Part shown: in pieces, positions 16,377-24,282 of the stretch
Numbering within the stretch: position 1 is the first letter of the stretch
Layout of the letters: every line of letters starts with the position of its first letter
Source of the DNA: Bradyrhizobium canariense
GTDB taxonomy: Bacteria; Pseudomonadota; Alphaproteobacteria; Rhizobiales; Xanthobacteraceae
Direction of reading: 5' to 3'
Assembly (NCBI RefSeq): GCF_019402665.1
Contig: NZ_VSST01000011.1
Location: 1 to 41,641, forward strand
Length of the DNA: 41,641 bases
Notes under the pieces: model-generated
What the model saw: the letters and a program-made list of their open reading frames with translations, nothing else
The model's database searches: none
What the model was told of the DNA's origin: nothing
Made by a program: the position numbers and the translations under genes

Positions 16377-17380
16377 GAGATGGCCTCCAGGCGCCTGATC
16401 GGGAGTCCCCTCAACAGGTTCTGCGGTTTCATGCGGAGCTTCCGATCGGCTGTCATCGCTAGGATCAGATAGACTGGCTCGCCCCGCAAGGTCTCTAGGG
16501 CGAGTTGAGGATCCGCAAAGGTCAGGCGAAACAGCGAAAGAACTCGCCCTGCGCTGAGCCCGTCGAGCTCCTCGCCATGCCAAAGCCGATCGCCCATCTT
16601 GGTGGCGTCAGCGTCCAACCCGATATACCAGGCCAGCTTTACCTCGCGTAGTTCCGTCAGCGGTTCAATGCGAACATCGATCCCGAGCAGATGGGAGACC
16701 CAGCGCGTCATCGCCTGTGCCAGCGCGCGAGGGCCTCGCCCACCCGCGGTGAGATCGAGGGCCATATCGAACTGGTCGCTGCGTTGCCAATAACTCTCGG
16801 CATTTTCCTCGCTCAGCACATCGAGCTGGGCGTCAGTCTTGGTGCCCAGCATCGAGATCAGCGACAAGATAGGCGTCGGACTGCGATCGCCGACAACCTC
16901 TTCATCGCCAAGCAGCAAGGCCTGTTCATGTGGAAGGATCCGCTGCGGCCGGAAAAACAGCTCGGCGGCGCGCAGCACGAACACATCGTCGTTGGCGTCA
17001 AGCGCATTGCGCAAGATCACATGCACGAGCTGATTGATGAACAGCGGCGGCAGGACGTTTGACGACGAACTCAGAACTGCGAGATACGCAGCTTCGAGCG
17101 TCGGGTGCCGCAACATGAGATCGCGAAACCCCACCACGAAGCGCCAGTTCTCCCGCGCGTCCTCATCGGCTATCGCAGCGACCTCGTCGGCTGCGACCGC
17201 CCGGCGCGGATCAGCAAGCATCTCACGATGCAGTCTTTGTTCGACCGGGCACGCGTCCTTCGGCGGCATCAGCTCGGGACGGGCAAAATAAGCCTTCAAG
17301 AATTCGTCGGTGACACGAAGCCCGCCGCTCTCGTCGCGATCGAGCAGATGATGGCCGCATGCGATCCAAAAATCACTCAT
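16373..17380 (-). CDS. DUF6352 family protein
   Basis: The 335 residues begin MSDFWIACGHHLLDRDESGG and continue VTDEFLKAYFARPELMPP, then a helical domain with HPTLEAAYLAVL and LPPLFINQLVHVILRNAL, and a C-terminal part with LRGEPVYLILAMTADRKLRM. I recognise it as the DUF6352 protein of formate dehydrogenase clusters; its function is unknown. The paired His near the N-terminus and several acidic residues could bind metal, but nothing proves it. It overlaps DUF6505 (ATGA at 17377-17380, in the restored frame) and DUF3305 (16373-16376). Confidence 0.85.
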   Translation of the reverse strand: MSDFWIACGHHLLDRDESGGLRVTDEFLKAYFARPELMPPKDACPVEQRLHREMLADPRRAVAADEVAAIADEDARENWRFVVGFRDLMLRHPTLEAAYLAVLSSSSNVLPPLFINQLVHVILRNALDANDDVFVLRAAELFFRPQRILPHEQALLLGDEEVVGDRSPTPILSLISMLGTKTDAQLDVLSEENAESYWQRSDQFDMALDLTAGGRGPRALAQAMTRWVSHLLGIDVRIEPLTELREVKLAWYIGLDADATKMGDRLWHGEELDGLSAGRVLSLFRLTFADPQLALETLRGEPVYLILAMTADRKLRMKPQNLLRGLPIRRLEAIS

Positions 17381-17927
17381 CGGAGGAGCCGCTCCTGGCC
17401 CCCATCAGAATAGTTAAGATCGCTGTCGGCTTTGACATCATCCTCGATTTCCATGAACGAGAATGCCTTGCCGTGCCGCTGCCCTTCCCGCAATTGCAGC
17501 TTACGGAAGCTCTCGTGGACGTCGCCGTCGCCGCCCGAGCGGTGGACCGCAATGAGCGAGCTGACCGGGTGCGAGCGAGCGACTGTGCAAAGGTGACTTC
17601 CTCTTCCGCAGCGGCCCTCGCAATTGCCATGTCCGGTGCGCCGAACCGATCGACAAGTTGTCTGGCAAGGAGCTCGATCAGCACCTGGCAATCGTCCTCG
17701 GTTGCCGGAACGATCTGCGCGAGCGTCGACCATCCCCAGGATTGCACGCCAAGAAAGCCGCTGCGGAAGGCGGCACGTGCCTTTCGGCTCAGCTCCGCCG
17801 GATCCTGACCGCAGAAGCGGAAGGCGCCGGAGACGGCCCATTCGCCTGGCATTGCCGGCACGTCGAACACGAAGGTGTCGGAGGGATCCAGGGCGATCGT
17901 GCGTAGAAGTTTGATAGTCTTTTTCAC
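17377..17927 (-). CDS. DUF6505 family protein, apparent C-terminal frameshift
   Basis: The GTG start at 17927 follows GGAGG and makes a GTGA overlap with the ligase-like gene. The protein reads MKKTIKLLRTIALDPSDTFV, then WAVSGAFRFCGQ and GFLGVQSWGWSTL. After EVTFAQSLA the frame becomes an unnatural Arg/Thr/Ser-rich string that ends at 17373. The other frame gives SHPVSSLIAVHRS, DGDVHESFRKLQLREG and KAFSFMEIEDD, ending at 17377. The shift lies in a TCGC-type repeat (tcgctcgctcgca) at about 17574-17588, where one base is missing. The restored protein has 183 residues and an exact ATGA overlap with DUF6352, so the restored frame is the ancestral one. Function unknown. Confidence 0.75.
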
Positions 17928-18712
17928 CGCCTCGGCCCTCCAAGCGTCGGATCGAGCCAGGATGGCGAGGCCAGCGCGTCGACGAGAGCTGCCCGCTCGG
18001 TCGTATCACGACCCGTGTGGCGCGTGAGCAGATCGCCGCGATCATCGATGCGTCGGAGCGTTTGCCGCTCGCGAGGGATACGGCTGAGATATTCGCGCGC
18101 GACGCTGTCAAATCCATCGACCTGCCAACTGTCGATCGCCCGCATCAGGTGCCGCGCAAAGCTCTCTGTCATCTGTACTGCGCCGGCCTCGCCGAACCCT
18201 TCCTCATCGAGGGCGGAGGCAAGCGGGCGAACACCGGGATCATGATCGTTGATCATGACTGTTCGAATCATGGCCCCAAATACGAGCCAATCCGGCGGCT
18301 CATCCTCGTCCGCGGATGCAGGCCAGCCAAGCCGTCCCCCTACGAGTCCACCGTCAATCCTCACCGCATCGGGCCAACCGATCGCAACCTCCTTGGCCGG
18401 CGGCGCACAGGCGCGCAGGGCGTCGGTCAGGGCGACCATGCCGGCGTAAAAGGCGCGGCGTGCGGTGGTCAGCGGCTCCGTCGGCTCCAGCACCACCGCG
18501 AACTCGGCGACGTCGAACCGCCCTACATAGACCAGCGTGCCGGCACCGCTTTCGGGTGCAATGCAGCATGCATGGGCGAACGCGTCTCCGCTCTCGCGCA
18601 ACCGGACCAAGGCAAAGGGCGGCGGCAATTGGATCCATTCCGCCGTAGAAGCGAGGCTGGTTGGGATCGACCGCAGGCCTTCCTCCAATTTCTCCTTTTT
18701 CCCGATTGACAA
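17924..18712 (-). CDS. Biotin/lipoate ligase-like protein of the formate dehydrogenase cluster
   Basis: Up to 262 residues belong to the biotin/lipoate A/B protein ligase fold: LPPPFALVRLRESGDAFAHA, GAGTLVYVGRFDVAEFAVVL, EPLTTARRAFYAGMVALTDA, then VRIDGGLVGGRLGWP and DWLVFGAMIRTVMI. Proteins of this type sit at the head of rhizobial formate dehydrogenase operons, where their acyl or cofactor substrate is unknown. The start is uncertain: TTG 18712 has no ribosome site, while TTG 18688 has AAGGAG very close upstream; the conserved part begins near residue 25. The polyferredoxin gene is divergent, only 57 bases away, so both must share a short control region. Confidence 0.8.
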   Translation of the reverse strand: MSIGKKEKLEEGLRSIPTSLASTAEWIQLPPPFALVRLRESGDAFAHACCIAPESGAGTLVYVGRFDVAEFAVVLEPTEPLTTARRAFYAGMVALTDALRACAPPAKEVAIGWPDAVRIDGGLVGGRLGWPASADEDEPPDWLVFGAMIRTVMINDHDPGVRPLASALDEEGFGEAGAVQMTESFARHLMRAIDSWQVDGFDSVAREYLSRIPRERQTLRRIDDRGDLLTRHTGRDTTERAALVDALASPSWLDPTLGGPRR

Positions 18713-18769
18713 TATCTATACGAAGCGAAGGATCGGAGCGAGCCCGTCATTCGTCGCCTTCTCGGAGGG

Positions 18770-20794
18770 ATGAACCTGGAGCAGCCAGCGAAGACCATCC
18801 TGATTTGCTCGTGTGAAGACACGATGCGGCTTGACGTGGCCGCGATCAAGCGCGGATGCGGCAATGGCGACATCAGGAGTTTTCGTCACCTGTGCGGCGC
18901 CGAGCTCGACCACTTTGGCGCATGCGCAAAGGCAGAGGGCCCTCTGACCGTTGCCTGCACGTATCAGCAATCCTTGTTTGCGGAGCAAGCCGGCGATCGT
19001 TCCGCGCCGATTGCTTTCGTGAACATTCGCGAGACGGCAGGCTGGTCGACCGAAGGCACGCATGCGGGCCCCAAAATGGCAGCGCTGCTCGCAGCCAGCG
19101 CCGTGCAGGCGCCCGATTATCCACTTGTCACGCTTACCAGCGACGGCGTCATCCTGATCTATGGCCGGGACGCGGCGGCGATCGAAGCCGGGCTGCTGCT
19201 TTCGGATCACCTCGATGTGACCGTGATGCTGAGGGAGCCGGGCGCGATCATCTCGCCTGTGGCAACGCCCTTCCCGGTCGTTAAAGGAACCATCCGTAAC
19301 GCCAGAGGACATTTTGGCGCTTTCGAGCTCACCATCGATGACTACGCTCGCCCGCACCCCTCCTCGCGCGATCACTACGTCTTTGAAACTCCACGCAACG
19401 GCGCCACCTCGCGTTGCGACATCGTCCTTGACCTATCGGGAGAGAGGCCGCTGTTCCAGACGCATGATCTGCGCGACGGTTACTTGCGGGCCGATCCCGG
19501 GGAGCCAGGCGCCATGCTCCGCGCCGTCCTGAGCGCGCGCGATCTCGTCGGGCGTTTTGACAAGCCTAGATATGTCGAGTTCACGCCCGATCTTTGCGCC
19601 CATTCACGCTCGAATCTGACTGGCTGCCATCGCTGTCTTGATCTATGCCCGACGAATGCGATCACGCCAGCCGGCAACCATGTGGCCGTCGATGCCGAGA
19701 TGTGCGCCGGCTGCGGCCAGTGTGCCGCCGCCTGCCCGACGGGCGCCGCGTCCTACGCGTTGCCGCCCGCGGACACCCAGCTTCAGACCATCCGCGCCGT
19801 GCTGCTCGCCTATCATCAGGCGGGTGGATCGAACCCCGTGCTGTTGCTGCACGACCGCCAACGCGGCACGCCGTTGATCGACGCGCTGGCGCGGCACGGC
19901 GATGGCCTGCCTGCCCACGTCATCCCTCTGGCCGTCAACGAGGTGACGCAGGTTGGGCTTGAGGCTGTCATCGGTGCCTTTGCCTACGGAGCGGCCGCGT
20001 TCCGGTTTTTGCTCCGCGGCAAGCCACGGCATGACGTGGCTGGACTGACCCAAACGATCGACATGGCAGAGACCATCCTTGCGGGCCTCGGATTTGAAGA
20101 GCGCCGGGTTACTGCGATCGAAACTGACGATCCGGATTCGATGCTGGAGCAACTGAGGAGCATCGAGCAGCTTGCTGCGGTGAACACGCCTGCGACCTTC
20201 AAGACAGTCGGCAAGCGGCGCGACCTGCTTCGCTTCGCGTTGAGCGAACTGCATCGGCTCGCACCGAAGCCGGTCGACGTCATTGCCTTGCCTCAGGGCG
20301 CTCCGATTGGCGCGGTGAGTGTTGATACCGGTGGATGCACGCTGTGCCTGTCCTGCGTTTCCGTTTGCCCGACGGGCGCGCTCCGCGACGATCCCGACCG
20401 TCCAGTGCTCAAATTCGTCGAGGATGCCTGCGTGCAATGCGGCCTCTGCCAGAGCACCTGTCCCGAGAAGGTCATCACGCTGAAGCCCCAGATCGATTTC
20501 CGCGCAGGCCGCGCGCCGGCGATTGTGATCAAGGAGGAAGAGCCTGCCCTTTGCATCCGCTGCGGCGCGCCGTTCGGCGTCAAGAGCACGATCGATCGCA
20601 TAGTGGCCAAGCTCGAGGGCCGGCATTGGATGTATCCGGCCGGCACCAAGCGCCTCGACGCCGTCAGGATGTGCGCGGATTGCCGTGTGATCGTGATGAG
20701 CGAACAGCGGTTCGATCCGTTTGAGGGCGTGCCCGAACGCGCGCCGCCCCGAACCACCGAGGATTATTTGCGCCGGCCGGACAGCAAGACGTAG
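18770..20794 (+). CDS. Polyferredoxin: 4Fe-4S protein of the formate dehydrogenase cluster
   Basis: This 674-residue protein has a flavin-free N-terminal half and four classic ferredoxin motifs: GCHRCLDLCP and CAGCGQCAAACP near residues 288-325, CTLCLSCVSVCP and CVQCGLCQSTCP near 524-565. A C-terminal pair, CIRCGAPFG and CADC (about 600-640), could hold a fifth cluster or a zinc. The N-terminal CSCEDTM, HLCGAE and VACTYQQSLF resemble the start of related cytosolic electron-transfer proteins. It has no signal peptide, so it acts in the cytoplasm, not in the periplasmic formate chain; a role in supplying electrons for enzyme maturation is inference. GGAGGG lies directly before the ATG. Confidence 0.88.
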   Translation: MNLEQPAKTILICSCEDTMRLDVAAIKRGCGNGDIRSFRHLCGAELDHFGACAKAEGPLTVACTYQQSLFAEQAGDRSAPIAFVNIRETAGWSTEGTHAGPKMAALLAASAVQAPDYPLVTLTSDGVILIYGRDAAAIEAGLLLSDHLDVTVMLREPGAIISPVATPFPVVKGTIRNARGHFGAFELTIDDYARPHPSSRDHYVFETPRNGATSRCDIVLDLSGERPLFQTHDLRDGYLRADPGEPGAMLRAVLSARDLVGRFDKPRYVEFTPDLCAHSRSNLTGCHRCLDLCPTNAITPAGNHVAVDAEMCAGCGQCAAACPTGAASYALPPADTQLQTIRAVLLAYHQAGGSNPVLLLHDRQRGTPLIDALARHGDGLPAHVIPLAVNEVTQVGLEAVIGAFAYGAAAFRFLLRGKPRHDVAGLTQTIDMAETILAGLGFEERRVTAIETDDPDSMLEQLRSIEQLAAVNTPATFKTVGKRRDLLRFALSELHRLAPKPVDVIALPQGAPIGAVSVDTGGCTLCLSCVSVCPTGALRDDPDRPVLKFVEDACVQCGLCQSTCPEKVITLKPQIDFRAGRAPAIVIKEEEPALCIRCGAPFGVKSTIDRIVAKLEGRHWMYPAGTKRLDAVRMCADCRVIVMSEQRFDPFEGVPERAPPRTTEDYLRRPDSKT

Positions 20795-20821
20795 GCGCGA
20801 CGTCCCTCGTCCAGGTTAGGG

Positions 20822-20838
20822 CCTCGCCTATTGCGAGG
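20822..20838. terminator. Hairpin between convergent genes
   Basis: CCTCGC-ctatt-GCGAGG forms a 6-bp stem in the short gap between two converging genes (stops at 20794 and 20828). The loop contains the start of the WD40 gene's stop codon. It could end transcription from either side; no T-run is present. Confidence 0.4.
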
Positions 20839-22096
20839 TCGCCCGGGCCAGGAAGTCGGTCAACGCCCGGCGGTCTTCGGCCGATCCGATGCGCTGCTCC
20901 GGCATCTTCGTTCCCGGCGTGTAGGCGTTGGGCCCGACTTCAAACAGCTTTGCGACGGTCTCGGGGCTCCAGACGACCATCGTCTTGAGCGCCTCGGAAA
21001 ACCGATAGCCCGAGAGCGAGGCGATTTTCCGTCCGAACAATCCGGCAAGCGTTGGCCCTGCACGTTGCGGCTCCTTGTCCGACAGCGTGTGGCAAACATC
21101 GGCGCCGTGATCGCCCGCATAAGCGGCCAGCGGATCCGCTGATGTCCCGAACAGATTCGAGCCGACCGGCTCACCGGTATGCACGTTCCAGCGCCGGATC
21201 TTTCCGTCCGCACCTCCGGTCACGAGCGTTGCCGCATCATGCAGGAACACGACGGACCAGAAGGGGAAACCCGGTCCCACAAGTGTCCGCAACACACTCC
21301 GCGACTTGCGCTGCACAATGGCAACCGTGCCGTCGATGCCTGCCGCGGCGATCAGCATCCCATCATCGGAAAGCGCCAAAGCGACGATCGGTGCCAAGCC
21401 CGCGGCCACCTGGCCCTCCAGCTCTCCGTCCCTCGTCAGCATGCGCAGCTTGCCGTCAGCCCCTGCCGCGACGATCTCGCCATCGGGCGCGATGGCGACG
21501 GCGTTCAATGGCGCTGGCAATTCCACCGTCTCAGGCCGGCCCTCGGGCAAGCGCCAGATGCGCAACGCACGATCATAGCCGACGCTAACGAGCGACATGC
21601 CGCCTGGAGCGAAGGCCACACCGTTCACATTCTGCGCGTGACCTTCGAGCACCCGGGCGGCGCCATCAGCCAACGACCAAAGGCGCACGCTATGGTCCCA
21701 AGAGGCCGAGGCGAGGCTCGATCCGTCCGACGCCACGGCGATTGCCACGACGGGAGCGGTATGCCCCTCGAGCACTTGATCAGGCTGTTGGCGGCCGGCT
21801 GTCCATACCGCCAGCCGGGCGTCGGACCCCGCGGTGACCATGCGGCCGTCCTGCAGGAAAGCAACGGCGTTAACGGCGTCCGCATGATACCTTAGCACCT
21901 CGCCCGCCGCGTTGGTCTTAAGCGACCAGCGGATGACGGAAGTGTCGAAGCTGCCCGACAACAGGCTGTCGCCATCAGCCGAGACGGCGAGCGCACGGAC
22001 GGGGCCGCCGTGACCCGCAAGCTGCGCGTGCGCCGCTGACGCAGCAACAATCTCCAGGAGGGTTGCGGCAACCCGGGCGCACGAAGCCCATCGCAT
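20828..22096 (-). CDS. WD40 repeat - cytochrome c fusion with incomplete heme motif
   Basis: ATG 22096 is preferred to the TTG at 22099. The 422 residues have a signal peptide ending AAHAQ and then seven or so WD40 repeats (LAGHGGPVRALAVSADGDSL, LEGHTAPVVAIAVASDGSSL, LEGHAQNVNGVAFAPGG), a periplasmic propeller. From about 325 it is a class I cytochrome c domain: CHTLSDKEPQRAGPTLAGLF, SGYRFSEALKTM and the methionine-ligand part GTKMPEQRI (M398). The heme site reads GADVCH: the usual first Cys of CxxCH is missing and about six residues appear deleted against relatives such as GAEVFRACVACH. Only C335 and H336 remain, so heme would have one thioether bond or none. Confidence 0.85.
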   Translation of the reverse strand: MRWASCARVAATLLEIVAASAAHAQLAGHGGPVRALAVSADGDSLLSGSFDTSVIRWSLKTNAAGEVLRYHADAVNAVAFLQDGRMVTAGSDARLAVWTAGRQQPDQVLEGHTAPVVAIAVASDGSSLASASWDHSVRLWSLADGAARVLEGHAQNVNGVAFAPGGMSLVSVGYDRALRIWRLPEGRPETVELPAPLNAVAIAPDGEIVAAGADGKLRMLTRDGELEGQVAAGLAPIVALALSDDGMLIAAAGIDGTVAIVQRKSRSVLRTLVGPGFPFWSVVFLHDAATLVTGGADGKIRRWNVHTGEPVGSNLFGTSADPLAAYAGDHGADVCHTLSDKEPQRAGPTLAGLFGRKIASLSGYRFSEALKTMVVWSPETVAKLFEVGPNAYTPGTKMPEQRIGSAEDRRALTDFLARATSQ

Positions 22097-22156
22097 CAAT
22101 CACTGCCAGCCATGGTCACTCTATGCCGTCAAGAATGCCCGTCCGCGGCACCGCGC

Positions 22157-22417
22157 TTACTTCTCCGGCGCCACGACTTTCTTGGACGAGCCCTCGGGCG
22201 CCGCCTGCATCCCGGGCGGGCTCTGGCCCTGTGGACTCTCGGCGGGCGCGCCGCCCGAACCCGTATTAACCGGGCCGGTCCAGCCCTGTGGCTGCGGCTG
22301 GCCCCTCTCTTCGGGAACCGTCTGTGGCGCAGGCGCCCCCGTCTGACGGGATTGGGCGAGCGCACTATCGAAGACCACGACCGCTGCCAGGCATAGTATG
22401 GATGTCAGTGCCTTCAC
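22157..22417 (-). CDS. Small secreted Pro/Gly-rich hypothetical protein (86 aa)
   Basis: GTG 22417 is chosen because AAGGAGG lies seven bases upstream and it gives a clean signal peptide (KALTSILCLAAVVVFDSALA-Q). The mature part is a low-complexity chain rich in Pro, Gly and Gln (TGAPAPQTVPEERGQPQPQG, APAESPQGQSPPGMQAAPEG) ending KKVVAPEK. It is probably disordered in the periplasm; no domain is recognised. A perfect EcfG-type promoter (22449-22474) lies 32 bases upstream, so it is probably a general stress gene. Confidence 0.72.
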   Translation of the reverse strand: MKALTSILCLAAVVVFDSALAQSRQTGAPAPQTVPEERGQPQPQGWTGPVNTGSGGAPAESPQGQSPPGMQAAPEGSSKKVVAPEK

Positions 22418-22448
22418 GGCCAGATCCTCCTTCTGGGGCGCAAGCTTC

Positions 22449-22474
22449 AACGAGGAAGGATCGGAATCCGTTCC
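22449..22474 (-). promoter_or_regulatory. EcfG-type promoter (GGAAC-N17-CGTT)
   Basis: On the minus strand GGAAC (22474-22470) and CGTT (22452-22449) are separated by exactly 17 bases. This is the full consensus of the alphaproteobacterial general stress sigma factor. The -10 ends 32 bases before the GTG at 22417. Confidence 0.65.
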
Positions 22475-22579
22475 TCGACGCGCACTGCGTCAGTTCGCCC
22501 GCCGCCCGCAATCTTCCCTTGAATCGCGGCAGCGCGAGTCCTAGCCTTGGTTTTTGCTCGTCATGTCAAGGAAGAAGGC

Positions 22580-22816
22580 ATGCTGGGGCAATCGAGGCCA
22601 TTGCTGCGGATGATCTCATGGCTACGCGCCATGCGCGTGTTCTTGATCGCTCCAGAGCCAGCTACCCGAGAAGCCTCGCCTCTGCTCGCTTTTACGGTTG
22701 TCGTGCTCATGCTGCTCCTCGTCATATTGGAAGTGGACTTGCAAAGCGCCGACCTTCAATCGCTGGGGTTGATGAGCGATGCATTTTCGATCGACCCGGT
22801 TTTTAAGAGCCCCTAG
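22580..22816 (+). CDS. Small membrane protein, hypothetical (78 aa)
   Basis: ATG 22580 follows AAGGAAG; the longer reading from TTG 22547 has no such site. The protein has a basic N-terminus (LLRMISWLRAMRVFLI), one long hydrophobic helix (LLAFTVVVLMLLLVILEV) near residues 36-53, and a short tail. It is probably a single-pass inner membrane protein. Not recognised. The next gene also encodes a tiny membrane protein, so this is a run of small membrane genes. Confidence 0.6.
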   Translation: MLGQSRPLLRMISWLRAMRVFLIAPEPATREASPLLAFTVVVLMLLLVILEVDLQSADLQSLGLMSDAFSIDPVFKSP

Positions 22817-22918
22817 AGCCGGCAGCAACTGCGGGCGAGCTTGAGATCGTTCGCCACAGTTACTCACAGGAAGCGGCATCGTAAGATGAGTACGGCTTGT
22901 AAATGATGGAGTTCGCGC

Positions 22919-23041
22919 ATGAAGGCTTTTCTGCTCGGTTGCGCTGCAGCCGTTGTGATCGCAATTGCAGCAATGGCGCTCTTGGATCAGGTGCAGAAAC
23001 CCGTTGCCCAAGCGTTTGCTACAACCGGTGTCCGCCTGTAA
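22919..23041 (+). CDS. Small membrane or secreted protein (40 aa)
   Basis: ATG 22919 with GGAG eight bases upstream opens a 40-residue frame, MKAFLLGCAAAVVIAIAAMA then LLDQVQKPVAQAFATTGVRL. The first half is a hydrophobic helix with a Lys at position 2, so it is an uncleaved membrane anchor or an exported peptide. I recall similar 40-residue proteins in Bradyrhizobium genomes, of unknown function. Confidence 0.62.
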   Translation: MKAFLLGCAAAVVIAIAAMALLDQVQKPVAQAFATTGVRL

Positions 23042-23487
23042 GACTGCCCGCCACAAGACGCGCCGGGGCGGCCGCTTGATGCTCGGCTACTAATCTCCAC
23101 GAGGTGCGGTGCGGGCTTCCATCACATCGCTACAAGGCGATCCCTTGTCGGAGTATTGACCGCGCCTCAAGGGCAGAATGCGATCAGGCACATCAAGAGC
23201 GGCACTTCTCCCTTCTCAGTCGAAGTACGACGTTCAGCAACATGGGAACGCTCTTTGTTGGACCGGTGGCTTGCGGCCTGTCACTCTATCGGTGAACGTT
23301 CGATAACGAGCAATCAACCTCGTCGCTCGATCGCACCGGTGCGGCCTTGTTCTTACCTGTCAATGTTGTTGACGGTAGTCCTCCGGAGTTGCTGTTGCGC
23401 CAAACGCGGTCTGGGATGCGGCGTTCAGCGCATCCACGGACGTCAGGACAATTGCCGCTCGCATTCGTATCTACATCAGAATTGGAG
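23042..23487. other. Intergenic stretch, no convincing gene
   Basis: About 450 bases between two small genes. The open frames here (for example plus strand 23156-23491) have no ribosome site, no domain and an Arg/Ser-rich composition. I see no RNA gene or mobile element. Confidence 0.4.
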
Positions 23488-23493
23488 ATGATC

Positions 23494-23919
23494 ATGCGCA
23501 GCATAGCACTGGTGATCGCATTCGTGATTTCGTTGACCGGCCTAGCATCCGCTCAGAAGGCCGAAATTGAAGCGATCAACGCCAAATGGATTGAAATGTT
23601 CAACAAGGGCGACTTCTCTGGAATTGGGTCACTCTACAGCACGGATGCGACTGCATTCCCGCCCGGCTCCGCGATGGTGCAGGGCCGAGCAGCCATCGAG
23701 ACAATGTGGAAAGGCATGGCGGAGCAAGTTGGCGATCCGAAACTTACCACCGTTGACGTTAAGCCGCTTGGCCCTATGGCGGCACGCGAGATCGGCACCT
23801 TCGTGCTGAAGACCAAGGGACCGACACCACAGGAAGTGACTGGAAAATATGTCGTGGTTTGGGAAAAGGTCGGAAATGATTGGAAGCTCGCCACCGATAT
23901 CTGGAACGAAGGCAAGTAG
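23494..23919 (+). CDS. Secreted SnoaL-like / DUF4440 protein
   Basis: ATG 23494 is preferred because GGAG lies six bases upstream; ATG 23488 is too close to it. The 141 residues start with a signal peptide (MRSIALVIAFVISLTGLASA-Q), then an NTF2-like fold: INAKWIEMFNKGDFSGIGSL, STDATAFPPGSAMVQGR, AAIETMWKGMAEQ, and the final strands YVVVWEKVGNDWKLATDIWN. It is therefore a periplasmic relative of the cytoplasmic SnoaL protein at 5254. Ligand unknown. Confidence 0.82.
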   Translation: MRSIALVIAFVISLTGLASAQKAEIEAINAKWIEMFNKGDFSGIGSLYSTDATAFPPGSAMVQGRAAIETMWKGMAEQVGDPKLTTVDVKPLGPMAAREIGTFVLKTKGPTPQEVTGKYVVVWEKVGNDWKLATDIWNEGK

Positions 23920-24282
23920 CATCGTTCGCAGGCCTGCTTCGCGTCAAAAGCTTCCGAACGGCAAGGCTGTTTCATTGGCATGAAAGGGCAGGCCCTGCAG
24001 GCTTGCGCCTAATGGATTTTTCTGGATCTCCCGGTGCACACGTCGTGCACACGCCGCCTTCTAATTATCTGAAAGACTTGGACTCTCGCTCCAATCCATC
24101 ATGGGGGCCACGGAAAAGCGATCGTCGTAATATTTTAAACGCCTAACTCACATTCGATAAGGTGAAACATGAGCGTGTGCCCTCCTGTCTTGAAGCGGCT
24201 CGCAGGCATCCTTCGCCTGAACGGGTGGCCAGTTCAACCGGAATAAAAATCACGGCGGGCAAGAGAGAGCATTGCTATCCGC
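23920..24282. other. Intergenic stretch with small repeats
   Basis: No gene is seen. It holds the palindrome GCAGGCCTGC (near 23930), a tandem GTGCACAC-gtc-GTGCACAC (24034-24052), and a 23-base sequence almost identical to one at the left end of the window (24083-24105). Confidence 0.4.
24083..24105 (+). repeat. 23-base near-identical repeat, second copy at 57-79
   Basis: The sequence beginning CTCTCGCTCCA and ending TCCATCATGGG occurs at 24083-24105 and 57-79, with one difference (A or G at the twelfth base). Neither copy is in an intact gene. Confidence 0.45.

Noticed and set aside
18713..18769. FixK/FNR box (TTGAT-N4-ATCAA) for the divergent formate dehydrogenase operons
   Set aside because: No such palindrome is present in the 57-base gap, nor clearly before coxB, so oxygen control by FixK cannot be claimed here.
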